This document shows, in pieces, positions 33,958 to 41,857 of a stretch of DNA of 64,000 nt. Every line of letters starts with the position of its first letter. Position 1 is the stretch's first letter. The translations under genes were made by a program, and so were the position numbers. Source of the DNA: Nocardia transvalensis (GTDB taxonomy: Bacteria > Actinomycetota > Actinomycetes > Mycobacteriales > Mycobacteriaceae); NCBI RefSeq assembly GCF_015477765.1, contig NZ_JADLQQ010000007.1, positions 186,001 through 250,000 on the forward strand. The letters are read 5' to 3'. The notes under the pieces are model-generated. The model was given only the letters and a program-made list of their open reading frames with translations, was not told where the DNA came from and made no database searches.

Positions 33958-34347
33958 ATGGCGTGCAGGATCACCGAACTTGTTATCGACTGTGTCGACC
34001 CGCAACGGCTGGCGGACTTCTGGTGTGAAGTTCTCGGGTACGTCGAACTCGGTTGGGAGGACGATGCCGCTCTGGAGATCGGGCCGCCCGGGGCCGGCTT
34101 CGGCGGGCCGCAGCCGACGCTGGTGTTCATCCGCAGCGCCGAGCCGAAGAGTGGGAAACTGCCGCTGCACTTCGACGTGAATCCCACCGACCGCGATCAG
34201 GATGCGGAACTGGAGCGGCTGCTCGCCGCGGGTGCGCGGAAGGTCGACATCGGCCAGACCGGCGACGCACACTGGCATGTGCTGGCCGATCCGGAGGGGA
34301 ATGAGTTCTGTCTGCTCCGGCGCCGGGTCGAGGCGGTCGAGAGCTGA
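33958..34347 (+). CDS. VOC (glyoxalase-like) family protein
   Basis: A 129-residue protein of the vicinal oxygen chelate fold, glyoxalase-like type: ITELVIDCVDPQRLADFWCEVLGY at the start of the first beta-alpha-beta unit, LPLHFDVNPTDRDQDAELERLLAAGA in the second, and HWHVLADPEGNEFCLL at the end. Metal ligands are not obvious, as is common in this actinobacterial subgroup. Function unknown; possibly a resistance or binding protein. Confidence 0.87.
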   Translation: MACRITELVIDCVDPQRLADFWCEVLGYVELGWEDDAALEIGPPGAGFGGPQPTLVFIRSAEPKSGKLPLHFDVNPTDRDQDAELERLLAAGARKVDIGQTGDAHWHVLADPEGNEFCLLRRRVEAVES

Positions 34348-34412
34348 AGGGCGGGTGTCGCTCGAGAGCCCACGTCGGTGAAGTTCATGCCAGCGGACTA
34401 TCCGCGAGCCCG

Positions 34413-35282
34413 TCACACCGTGCCGGACACCGCGGTGTGTTCGAGTACGGCGGTGGCGAATTCGTGGTGCACGGCGGTGGGCAGCGAGTGCCCCATCCCG
34501 TGGATCTCGACGAGCCGGGCGCCGGGGATGAGGTCGGCGAGATGGCGACCGTGTGGCGGCGGGTTGATCGGGTCACGCATGCCCTGGATGACCAGGGTTG
34601 GGGTGGTGATTCCGGACAGTTCCGGGCCGCGGCCGTCGAGCCCCACGTGGACTTCACCATGCGGGTGCAGCTGTCTTGTATCCGTCCGGCCCGCGTGCCG
34701 TTGGGACATCAGTTCCGCGTCCCGGATCTCGGCCTCGTCGTAGAACTCACCGGCCGCCATCCGCTCGAGGTCGTCGTGGGATGTGCTTATTCCGAACGCC
34801 AGCTCGACGAACCGTCGATCGGGGGTCGGCAGCCCGTCCGGTGTGGGCTCGCCGGTCAACGCCCGCTCCCAATTGCGGAAAAAGTCGACCCCGAGCGCGA
34901 AGCAGTTGCTCAGCGTGACGGTCCGCAGCCGCGACGCATGGTCCAGCGCCAACAGCTGAGAGATCCCGCCGCCCATTCCGAAACCTACGACGTGTGCGGT
35001 ATCGATCTTCCAACCGTCGAGCACCGCGACCGCGTCGGAGGCCAGGTCATCGAAGGTGTAGGGGTGCTGCGAGAATTCCCGCCACGTCGACCTGCCGGTG
35101 TCTCGGTAGTCGAAGCGGATCACCCGATGCCCGGCGGCCACGAAGCGCTCGACCAGCGGCTCCGGCCAGCCTCTCGAGGAGAGGGTGTCACCGGCGAGAA
35201 GCAGGAGGGCCGGATCGGTTGGGGCACCGAGGCTTTCGGTCCACAGTTCGATGTCTCCGACATGGATCATCCTGGCGGTCAC
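34413..35282 (-). CDS. Alpha/beta hydrolase-fold protein lacking the nucleophile serine
   Basis: A 289-residue protein very like the aclacinomycin methylesterase (RdmC)-type alpha/beta hydrolases. LLLAGDTLSSRGW is the oxyanion strand, VIRFDYRDTGRST follows, and QGMRDPINPP and HGMGHSLP carry the catalytic Asp and His. The nucleophile elbow, however, reads VGFGMGGG: the serine of GxSxG is glycine, read directly from the bases GGT TTC GGA ATG GGC. It is therefore probably not a normal esterase; a non-hydrolytic role or loss of function is likely. It starts with GTG at 35282 overlapping the stop of the upstream dehydrogenase remnant; the ATG at 35270 is an alternative. Confidence 0.87.
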   Translation of the reverse strand: MTARMIHVGDIELWTESLGAPTDPALLLLAGDTLSSRGWPEPLVERFVAAGHRVIRFDYRDTGRSTWREFSQHPYTFDDLASDAVAVLDGWKIDTAHVVGFGMGGGISQLLALDHASRLRTVTLSNCFALGVDFFRNWERALTGEPTPDGLPTPDRRFVELAFGISTSHDDLERMAAGEFYDEAEIRDAELMSQRHAGRTDTRQLHPHGEVHVGLDGRGPELSGITTPTLVIQGMRDPINPPPHGRHLADLIPGARLVEIHGMGHSLPTAVHHEFATAVLEHTAVSGTV

Positions 35283-35392
35283 CGGAGTTCACCGCCGAAG
35301 TGCATCGCGTGGTCGGTCGGGCGGCAGTCGAGCAACGGCCGGACGACAAGTCTGCCGACACTTCCGGTCGCACCGGTCACCACAATGGTCAT
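35279..35392 (-). pseudogene. Remnant of an NmrA-like NAD(P)-binding protein
   Basis: From the ATG at 35392 the frame encodes MTIVVTGATGSVGRLVVRPLL, the first beta-alpha unit of an atypical SDR/NmrA protein (TGATGxxG), then stops after 37 residues at 35279. Family members are near 280 residues, so most of the protein is deleted. The stop-start overlap with the hydrolase gene (GTGA) remains, suggesting the two were once an operon. It might be a translated leader for the hydrolase now. Confidence 0.65.
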
Positions 35393-35893
35393 TTGATTAC
35401 ATCCCCTGATTCGGTAAATGAATACGCAGCACAGAAGTCGTTCGGGTATGAGACCTGATCGTGAAATCGAAGTTACCCCGAAGACGGCGGGTTGACAAAT
35501 TCCCGAAACACCTTGACAGCACTACTTTCTCTTGTTCTGGGCGGTCGGGTGGCATTGCTTGACATTTCCGGGGGAATGCTGTCCGGGTAGGGCATCTTGC
35601 TTCCGGTAGCAGCCTATGAGCTGCCAGTGAATATATGGCCCAGTGTCTTTCTCTGAACTGTTTTGTTATGGGCAGCGGAGGTCCGGGAATGGATTTTCTA
35701 CGCCGCAATCGGGATGGACGCATGAGGATGCAAGCCGTGCGCAAGGGCCGTGCAATCGGCGTCCAGCACTCTCGTCGGCGTGACCGAACACGACGATCGG
35801 CGAACGAATCGCGCTGCAGCACTTGCGGAATGCCGTTCCGACTACAGTGTGCCAGCCGCGAGCCGATCGGTCACCGACTTGAAAGGAATCACC
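35393..35893. other. AT-richer gene-free stretch with three TTGACA hexamers
   Basis: About 500 bp without a supportable gene. Base composition is visibly lower in GC than the neighbours. Three exact TTGACA hexamers occur on the plus strand at 35492, 35513 and 35559, but none has a good -10 at 16-18 bp. Open frames here (for example 35397-35822 minus) lack motifs and ribosome sites. It must contain the promoters for the divergent genes on both sides. Confidence 0.5.
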
Positions 35894-37027
35894 ATGCGCA
35901 CTGGAGTAACGATCGTCGGCGCCGGACTCGGCGGGCTCACCCTTGCTCGCGTCCTGCACGTTCACGGCATCCCGGCGACGGTGTACGAGGCGGAGGCCTC
36001 GCCGACGGCGCGCTCGCAGGGCGGGATGCTCGACATCCACGACTACAACGGCCAACTCGCCGTCGAGGCGGCGGGTCTGATGGCCGAGTTCCGTAGCCTC
36101 ATCCTGGAAGGCCGCCAAGCGATGCGGGTCCTGGATCGGGACGGGACCGTCCTGTTCGACAAGGCCGACGACGGCACGGGTGGACGCCCCGAGGTGCAGC
36201 GCGCCGAGCTGCGGCAGATCCTGCTCGACTCACTCCCGGCCGGCACCGTCCGGTGGGGCCACAAACTCAGCAGTGTTCGTGCCCTCGGCGAGGGCCGCTA
36301 TGAGCTGGGCTTCGCCGACGGCAGCATCGTCACCACGAGCGTGCTCGTCGGCGCGGACGGCGCATGGTCCCGAGTCCGGCCGCTGCTGACCGCCGCGACA
36401 CCCGAGTACACCGGCACGTCGTTCGTCGAGACCTACCTGTTCGACGCCGACACCCGCCGCCCGGCCAGCGCGAAAGCGGTGGGCGACGGGTCGATGTTCG
36501 CGCCCGCGCCGGGCAAGGGGATCTTCGCTCACCGGGAAAGGGGCGACACCTTGCACACCTACGTGGAACTCACCGAGCCGCTGGACTGGTTCGCCGCCAT
36601 CGATTTCACCGATGCCGCCGCGGCCACCGTGCGGATAGCGCAGGAGTTCGACGGCTGGGCACCGGAACTCACCGCTCTGATCACCGACGGGGACACCGCG
36701 CCGGTCTGGCGCCCCCACTACGCTCTGCCGATCGAACACCGGTGGGATCGGATGCCGGGGGCGACCCTGGTCGGCGACGCCGCCCACCTCTCGGCCCCGA
36801 ACGGCGAAGGTGCCAACCTGGCCATGCTCGACGGCGCCGAACTCGGCAAGGCCCTCGCCGCACACCCCGACGACGTCGAGGCCGCGCTCACCGAATACGA
36901 GCAGGCCATGTTCACCCGCAGCAGCGAAGCCGCCACCGACACCACCGTCCTCGTCGAGAGTTTGTTCGGCGGCAACGCCCCCCACAGCCTGGTCGACATG
37001 TTCACCGGAGGCGATCGGGCCCACTGA
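35894..37027 (+). CDS. FAD-dependent monooxygenase (TetX-like group)
   Basis: A 377-residue flavoprotein hydroxylase. VTIVGAGLGGLTLARVLHVHG is the FAD dinucleotide fold, RAELRQILLDSL the conserved Arg helix, VLVGADGAWSRVRP the DG motif and ATLVGDAAHLSAPNGEGANLAMLDGAEL the GD motif. The APNGEGANLAMLDG pattern is typical of TetX/aromatic hydroxylase relatives that act on drugs or small aromatics. The ATG at 35894 has GAAAGGA 6 nt upstream. Stands alone, with an AT-richer upstream region. Confidence 0.92.
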   Translation: MRTGVTIVGAGLGGLTLARVLHVHGIPATVYEAEASPTARSQGGMLDIHDYNGQLAVEAAGLMAEFRSLILEGRQAMRVLDRDGTVLFDKADDGTGGRPEVQRAELRQILLDSLPAGTVRWGHKLSSVRALGEGRYELGFADGSIVTTSVLVGADGAWSRVRPLLTAATPEYTGTSFVETYLFDADTRRPASAKAVGDGSMFAPAPGKGIFAHRERGDTLHTYVELTEPLDWFAAIDFTDAAAATVRIAQEFDGWAPELTALITDGDTAPVWRPHYALPIEHRWDRMPGATLVGDAAHLSAPNGEGANLAMLDGAELGKALAAHPDDVEAALTEYEQAMFTRSSEAATDTTVLVESLFGGNAPHSLVDMFTGGDRAH

Positions 37028-37128
37028 ATGTTCCGATGGAGATCGGTTGGCCGCCAACGGCTCCATGTCCGTCGGCGGCCCGGAATTCCTACCGTGGGTG
37101 GTGTCCACCGGCGCGTATGGGGCGGAGC

Positions 37129-37722
37129 ATGGGACACATGACCGATTCGGACAGGAATCGGCCGGAATCTGCCGCCGATCTCGAAGCCCGTCGCGCCGCT
37201 GCGGTGCGTGCCGCGCGGTCCAAACTTCCCGGACACCGAAACCTGCTCCGGGAGGCACGGCATGGACGGAACCTCAGCGCTGCCATGCTTCCGCTGTTCC
37301 TGCTGAGGCCGCCCAGGGGCTACGGGATCCTCATCACGACCGGCCGCAAGACCGGCAAGCGGCGCCGCAAATGCATGCGAGTGATCCGGTCCGGCGACAA
37401 GGCGTACCTGACACAGCTCCTGCTTCCCCATGTCGCGGTCGATCGTCCCTTCGCGGCCTCAGGATGGCTACTGAATATTCGCGCAAACCCGCACGTGCGA
37501 TTGAAGATTCGCGGCGGCACGTTCTCGGGCACGGTACGCGAGATCACCGAGCCTCAGGAGTTGGCGGCCGCCCGCGCGGTGCTCACCGAAACGGTCGTAC
37601 CCCTCGACTTCGGCGAATGTCTACTCCACATGCGTGGCGCTCCGTCGCGAACGAAAATCCAAGAACTACACCGCTATTGGTTCGACACCGGCCACCCGCT
37701 GGTCATCGATCTGGAAGTCTAG
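37129..37722 (+). CDS. Deazaflavin (F420)-dependent nitroreductase family protein
   Basis: A 197-residue protein whose second half has the split-beta-barrel pattern of the Ddn/DUF385 family: YGILITTGRKTGKRRRKCMRVI (the conserved LxTTGRKSGxxR motif), YLTQLLLPHVAVDRPFAASGWLLNIRANPHVRLKIRGGTF (N-terminal WxxNLRxNPxxxV-like motif) and VREIT. Such proteins use F420H2 in actinobacteria. The N-terminus (to about residue 50) is charged and helical. Start at 37129; the ATG at 37138 is equally possible. The 3' end overlaps the convergent methyltransferase gene by 4 bp. Confidence 0.82.
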   Translation: MGHMTDSDRNRPESAADLEARRAAAVRAARSKLPGHRNLLREARHGRNLSAAMLPLFLLRPPRGYGILITTGRKTGKRRRKCMRVIRSGDKAYLTQLLLPHVAVDRPFAASGWLLNIRANPHVRLKIRGGTFSGTVREITEPQELAAARAVLTETVVPLDFGECLLHMRGAPSRTKIQELHRYWFDTGHPLVIDLEV

Positions 37723-38486
37723 CCAGCCATAATTACGTGTCGGGCAATCCTTTTCAGGACGATCAGCGGAGTGACGTACTGCTCGGTCACCCGCCCACCG
37801 AGGTCGTGCGCCGCCTGAGCTGCCTCGTCGACCTCGGCAGGGTTCCAGTTGCTGAACGTCGTGAACAGATCGTGAATCTGGTCGCTCCGAAGTTCGATCG
37901 TCCAGGAGAACTGCTCGACATGCATGGCGGCGAAGTGCCCACTGCTCGTGAGCCGGTCCATCCAGGCATCGGTGTCGAGCTCGCCGGGGCCACGCCGCCG
38001 ATGCTGCTCGCCCCGGCGCGCTGTGATCGCCGCGACCCGCTCGCGGAACGGGGTGACTGCCGCCGCAGGGGCTCCGAACGCGTTGCGCCACACGGCGAAA
38101 TGCCCCTCGGGCACCAACGCTCGATGAAGTCTCGGCAACACCACATCGAGATCGAACCAGTGGACTGCCGTCGCGGCGACGGCGAGATCGAAGGCTGCAG
38201 GGGGCAACGGTACGGACTCCGCCCTGTCCACGTATACCGTCGCTTCGGGCCAGCGTCGACGCAGGCGGTCGGCAAGGGCAGCGCCGGGCTCGACGGCCGT
38301 GACCGAAGCACCGGCCCGCAGCATCGGTCCGGTCGCCAGACCGGTGCCGGCGCCGAGCTCGATCACCCGGGTGCCCTGTCGCAGCAACCCGAGGTCTGTC
38401 AGTCGTGCCCACAGTGCGGTCGGATACGGCGGTCTGGCGCGGTCGTAGATCTCCGCGTGGTTGTCGAAGTGCGACGGATCGGGCAT
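37719..38486 (-). CDS. Class I SAM-dependent methyltransferase
   Basis: A 255-residue methyltransferase: HAEIYDRARPPYP at the N-terminus, motif I VIELGAGTGLATGPML, AVEPGAALADRL (motif II acidic end changed to Glu), AVAATAVHWFD (post-motif with the typical QAxHWFD form) and LVPEGHFAVW. This is the pattern of UbiE/Trans-aconitate-methyltransferase-like proteins with unknown small-molecule substrate. Single gene; start at 38486 before an intergenic region shared with the divergent DUF4259 gene. Confidence 0.9.
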   Translation of the reverse strand: MPDPSHFDNHAEIYDRARPPYPTALWARLTDLGLLRQGTRVIELGAGTGLATGPMLRAGASVTAVEPGAALADRLRRRWPEATVYVDRAESVPLPPAAFDLAVAATAVHWFDLDVVLPRLHRALVPEGHFAVWRNAFGAPAAAVTPFRERVAAITARRGEQHRRRGPGELDTDAWMDRLTSSGHFAAMHVEQFSWTIELRSDQIHDLFTTFSNWNPAEVDEAAQAAHDLGGRVTEQYVTPLIVLKRIARHVIMAG

Positions 38487-38596
38487 CGGGACCAGCCTAA
38501 TCCGGCTGTGCGGGGGCTGCGTCGGAACTGCCGCTCATCGAAGATGTCGGTGGCGCTTTCTAGGATGGCGTTGCCGCACAAGGGATAAGGATTCGT

Positions 38597-39022
38597 ATGG
38601 GCACGTGGGACACCGGACCGTTCGACAACGACACCGCCGCCGATTGGAGCTATGAACTGCAGGATGCCGACCCCGCCGAGCGGCCGGGCGTGATTCGGCA
38701 CGCATTGACGGCGGCCGCTGAGGAAACCGGTTATCTGGACAGCGCCACAGCATGTGAGGCTATCGCCGCGGCCGCGATCGTGGCCTCGACGGTCCCCGGC
38801 GGGCAGCCGATCACGTCCGCTTACGCGCCCGACTTTCTGATCGAAGGCGGTACGGTCGAACTCGCCTCCGACATCGCTCCGCTTGCGGTCCGGGCGCTGG
38901 ACAATGTGCTGGGCGAGCATTCCGAATGGCGCGACCTCTGGTTGGACACCGACGCCGACACCCATCGCCCGGCGTTCGACAGCGTGATCAACCTACGGAC
39001 GGTGCTGCAATCAGCATGGTGA
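38597..39022 (+). CDS. DUF4259 domain protein
   Basis: A 141-residue cytosolic protein with the DUF4259 signature MGTWDTGPFDNDTAADWSYEL at its N-terminus and an alpha-helical remainder ending in LWLDTDADTHRPAFDSVINLRTVL. The role of the family is unknown. The hairpin 18 bp downstream probably terminates it. Confidence 0.85.
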   Translation: MGTWDTGPFDNDTAADWSYELQDADPAERPGVIRHALTAAAEETGYLDSATACEAIAAAAIVASTVPGGQPITSAYAPDFLIEGGTVELASDIAPLAVRALDNVLGEHSEWRDLWLDTDADTHRPAFDSVINLRTVLQSAW

Positions 39023-39040
39023 CCGCGCACCTCTGATTGA

Positions 39041-39071
39041 GGCTTCTACCTGTCGAACTCGCGTAGAAGCC
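39041..39071. terminator. Hairpin after the DUF4259 gene
   Basis: GGCTTCTAC, 13-nt loop, GTAGAAGCC: a perfect 9-bp stem without a U-tract, 18 bp after the DUF4259 stop and 65 bp before the esterase start. It could end the first gene or act in the leader of the second. Confidence 0.5.
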
Positions 39072-39136
39072 GTGGAAGTTTCACTCGGGTCTTCAACGAT
39101 ACGGTCGAGGGCAGTTCCTTCCGAAAAGGGGTTCCC

Positions 39137-40345
39137 ATGTCCACTGCCACATCACTGCGTGGAATCGCCCGCCAGCTCGACGACCCGGTCGGCCTGGGCC
39201 GGGCCCTCGACGAACTGCTCGCCACGCGGCCCGAGCCGCCGACCCTGCTCGCGCTCGGCGAGCCGACCCACGGGATCGAGGCATTCCCGTTGCTGCGCAA
39301 CGAAATCCTCGGCCACCTCGTCGAACGGGGGTACCGGTCGATCGTGTTGGAGATCGATATCTTTGCCGCGTCTCTCGTCGACGACTACGCGGGCGGGGCG
39401 GCCGGGGAGATCGATACGGTGCTCGCGAACGGCATCAGCCACGGGTTCGGTGCCGTGCCGGGCAACCGCGAACTCGTCGAATGGCTCCGCGCGCACAATG
39501 CCGACCGCGCGCCGCAGGATCGGGTTCGCTTCCACGGCTTCGACGCGCCGGTCGAGCACTACGGCGCGCCGAGCCCGCGGCGCGCATTATCCGTCGTCCT
39601 CGACTACCTGCCCGCGGCGCTGCGGCCCGAATCGGCCCGCGACCTCGACGTGCTGCTCGGCGAGGACGCGGACTGGACGAACCGAGCGGCCGTGTACGAC
39701 CCGGCAGCGTCCATCGGCAACTCGGAACGCGCTCGCGCCCTGCGCATCGTCGCCGACGACCTCGCCAGCGCGCTGTGCCGCGCGGCACCCGGCCTGCGCC
39801 CCGCCGACCCCACCGGCTACGACCACGCCGTCGCCCACGCGCGCACCGCGCAGGGCCTGCTGCGCTATCACGCGGCCATGGCAAGCTCCGCCCCCGATCG
39901 CATCGCGACACTGGCCAGCCTGCGCGCCGAGATGATGGCCGAGAACCTGCTCGCGATCGTTACCCAGGAGCAGCGACGTGGACCGAGCCTGGTGTTCGCG
40001 CACAACGCGCACCTGCGGCCGCACCCACCGGTCGGCGAAGACGGGGCGAACTGGGGGAGCGCCGGCGCGCTCGTCGGGCTCACCCTCGGCGAGCGCTACA
40101 TGTTCGTGGCAACCGACGCCAACCCCCACAGCGATCCGGGCACACTCCAGCGCGTGTTGGCCGAGGCGACCACGCGACGCGCCCTGTTCCCGACACCGGC
40201 ACTGCGCGCCGCGCTGCCCCCGTCGATCGGCACGGGCAAACCGATCGTGCCCGGCCACATCCCGCTCGCCCCGCCAGACTTGGACGGCGCCGACGCGATC
40301 ATCTTCGTCGCCGACACCGACGGAAAACGCCATCAGTACTGGTAG
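39137..40345 (+). CDS. Erythromycin esterase family protein
   Basis: A 402-residue protein of the Ere/succinoglycan-biosynthesis-like esterase family. The diagnostic N-terminal motif LLALGEPTHGIEAFPLLRNEIL (GExTHG) is present, then LVERGYRSIVLEIDIFAASLVDDY with a catalytic-type Glu, GFDAP, and VFAHNAHL with a conserved His. The hydrolytic His/Glu set of Ere enzymes thus appears kept. Macrolide esterase activity is only one possibility; most chromosomal homologues are uncharacterised. Ends 11 bp from the convergent VanX-like gene. Confidence 0.87.
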   Translation: MSTATSLRGIARQLDDPVGLGRALDELLATRPEPPTLLALGEPTHGIEAFPLLRNEILGHLVERGYRSIVLEIDIFAASLVDDYAGGAAGEIDTVLANGISHGFGAVPGNRELVEWLRAHNADRAPQDRVRFHGFDAPVEHYGAPSPRRALSVVLDYLPAALRPESARDLDVLLGEDADWTNRAAVYDPAASIGNSERARALRIVADDLASALCRAAPGLRPADPTGYDHAVAHARTAQGLLRYHAAMASSAPDRIATLASLRAEMMAENLLAIVTQEQRRGPSLVFAHNAHLRPHPPVGEDGANWGSAGALVGLTLGERYMFVATDANPHSDPGTLQRVLAEATTRRALFPTPALRAALPPSIGTGKPIVPGHIPLAPPDLDGADAIIFVADTDGKRHQYW

Positions 40346-40356
40346 CCCTTCGGGGG

Positions 40357-41139
40357 TTACCGGACGGGGAAGTCGAAGTAGGTGTTCGGGAACGGTTCGT
40401 CGCGCAGGGTGAAATGCCACCATTCCTCGGCGAGGTTCTTGAAGCCGTGGTCGGACATCGCATCGGCCAGCAGTGCGCGCAGCGCCCGTTGCGTGCCGCC
40501 GGTCGTGGGATTGGCGGTGTGGGCGGCGGGGTCGAAACAGTCGAAACCCGTGCCGAAGTCGAGGCTCTCGTCGCGGAATCGCTGATCCGCGGGGAGGAAG
40601 CATTCGCGCAGCGGATCGCCGGCACGGTACTGCTCGGCGGCGGGCGCGGGCAGCGCGACGATCGTCAGATCCACTGTGCTGCCGCGGGTGTGGCCGGATT
40701 TCTCGGCAATGTAGCCGTGGCGGAACAGGTCCGCCTTGTCCACCGCCGGATAGAACTCCTTCTTCATCTTCACGTCGTCGAGATTGTTTGCCCACGCGAC
40801 GAATTGGTCGACCGCCCGCTGCGGTCGATAGCAGTCGTAGGTCTTGAGCGTGAGGTTCATCGGCCGCAGTTCCCGCTGTACCTCCGCGAGGGCGGCCGCC
40901 GCCTGCCGGGTCAGAAGGCATTTCGGTGCCTCGTAGCCGGCGATGCGCGTCCCGATGAAGTTGTGGTCGCCGTAGTAGCGGGCGTCGACGAGGATTGTCG
41001 GATCGACATCGCCGATCGAGACGAAGTCCCGCTCACCCGGCGGCGGGGCCGTCGGCCGCTCCGCGCAGCCGCCCGTCGCTGCCGCCGCGCAGATCAACAC
41101 GAGCGCGCCGAGGCGCCGCGATAATGAGAACCGGCCCAT
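40357..41139 (-). CDS. D-Ala-D-Ala dipeptidase (VanX/DdpX-like) lipoprotein
   Basis: Zinc dipeptidase of peptidase family M15D, 260 residues, exported and lipid-anchored: basic start, ALVLICAAAA and lipobox TGGC near residue 25. Family motifs are VDARYYGDHNFIG, KTYDCYRPQRAV, SGHTRGSTVDLTIV (zinc His and Asp) and EEWWHFT (catalytic Glu and zinc His). Surface location suggests a role in peptidoglycan dipeptide recycling rather than cytosolic VanX resistance. No vanH/vanA neighbours are present, which argues against a glycopeptide-resistance cassette. The ATG at 41139 has AAAGGAG upstream. Confidence 0.92.
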   Translation of the reverse strand: MGRFSLSRRLGALVLICAAAATGGCAERPTAPPPGERDFVSIGDVDPTILVDARYYGDHNFIGTRIAGYEAPKCLLTRQAAAALAEVQRELRPMNLTLKTYDCYRPQRAVDQFVAWANNLDDVKMKKEFYPAVDKADLFRHGYIAEKSGHTRGSTVDLTIVALPAPAAEQYRAGDPLRECFLPADQRFRDESLDFGTGFDCFDPAAHTANPTTGGTQRALRALLADAMSDHGFKNLAEEWWHFTLRDEPFPNTYFDFPVR

Positions 41140-41295
41140 GTCACTCCTTTCGGCACCGGCCGCGAAGGTGCGGCGCAGGTCGTCGAGTACCCCTACCCCT
41201 GCAGAGATCACGACGGTCGTCCGGATAGGTATATTTCAACAGAACCGCGCGACGGGCACCGTGAGCCCTCGTGGCCCGGTGATCAGGAGGATGTC

Positions 41296-41760
41296 ATGTC
41301 CCAGAAAGTCGGGAACCCCATGCCCGCCGACACCGTCACGCGATTCCGGCAAGCGTTCGCGGCCGGCGATCCGGAGACGATGATCGCCCTGCTGGCCCCG
41401 GATTTCGAGCTGCACTCGCCGGTGGAAGCGCACACATACCGTGGCCGCGATGCCGCCGGGATTATCTTTCGCGCATTGATGGAAACTTTGACCGACTATC
41501 GGCATCGCGGCCAATTGACCGGAGCGAGTTGGGACGCGGGGCCCGCCGACACTCACATCTGGCTGTTCCGCGCTCGTATCGAATCCCTTGCGGCACACGG
41601 CATGATGATGATCCAGCTCGACGACACCGACCGGGTGGCGGCGTTGACGGTGATGATCCGGCCGCTACCCGCCCTCATCGCATTCGATGAACGAATGCGT
41701 GCCGAAATCGAGGCCCGCAACGGTGGCGAGCCGATCACACCGGCCACCCGCGGCATGTGA
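41296..41760 (+). CDS. SnoaL/NTF2-like protein
   Basis: A 154-residue protein of the NTF2-like fold: VTRFRQAFAAGDPETMIALLAPDFELHSPV at the N-terminus is the typical helix pair and first strand, with THIWLFRARIESL and RVAALTVMIRPLPAL as later strands. GGAGGATGTC precedes the ATG at 41296. Members include small ketosteroid-isomerase-like enzymes and binding proteins; no catalytic residues can be fixed. It precedes a flavin monooxygenase gene by about 100 bp. Confidence 0.85.
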   Translation: MSQKVGNPMPADTVTRFRQAFAAGDPETMIALLAPDFELHSPVEAHTYRGRDAAGIIFRALMETLTDYRHRGQLTGASWDAGPADTHIWLFRARIESLAAHGMMMIQLDDTDRVAALTVMIRPLPALIAFDERMRAEIEARNGGEPITPATRGM

Positions 41761-41857
41761 ACGAACCGCCGGGTGCCTTCGGGGATTCGTGCCCGCGCGA
41801 ATGGTGGCTCTGCTCAGTACTTTTCGTTCCTACATCGATGGAAGGAAGCGTCTCGCG

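Noticed and set aside
35397..35822. 141-residue minus-strand frame in the low-GC gap
   Set aside because: No motif, no ribosome site, Arg-rich product; overlaps the promoter region of the flavin monooxygenase.
39137..40345. Acquired macrolide-resistance gene
   Set aside because: The protein is an Ere-family member but with chromosomal composition and no mobile elements; specific macrolide resistance cannot be claimed.
40357..41139. Glycopeptide (vancomycin) resistance cassette
   Set aside because: Only the VanX-like gene is present, as a lipoprotein; no vanH, vanA or VanR/S neighbours.
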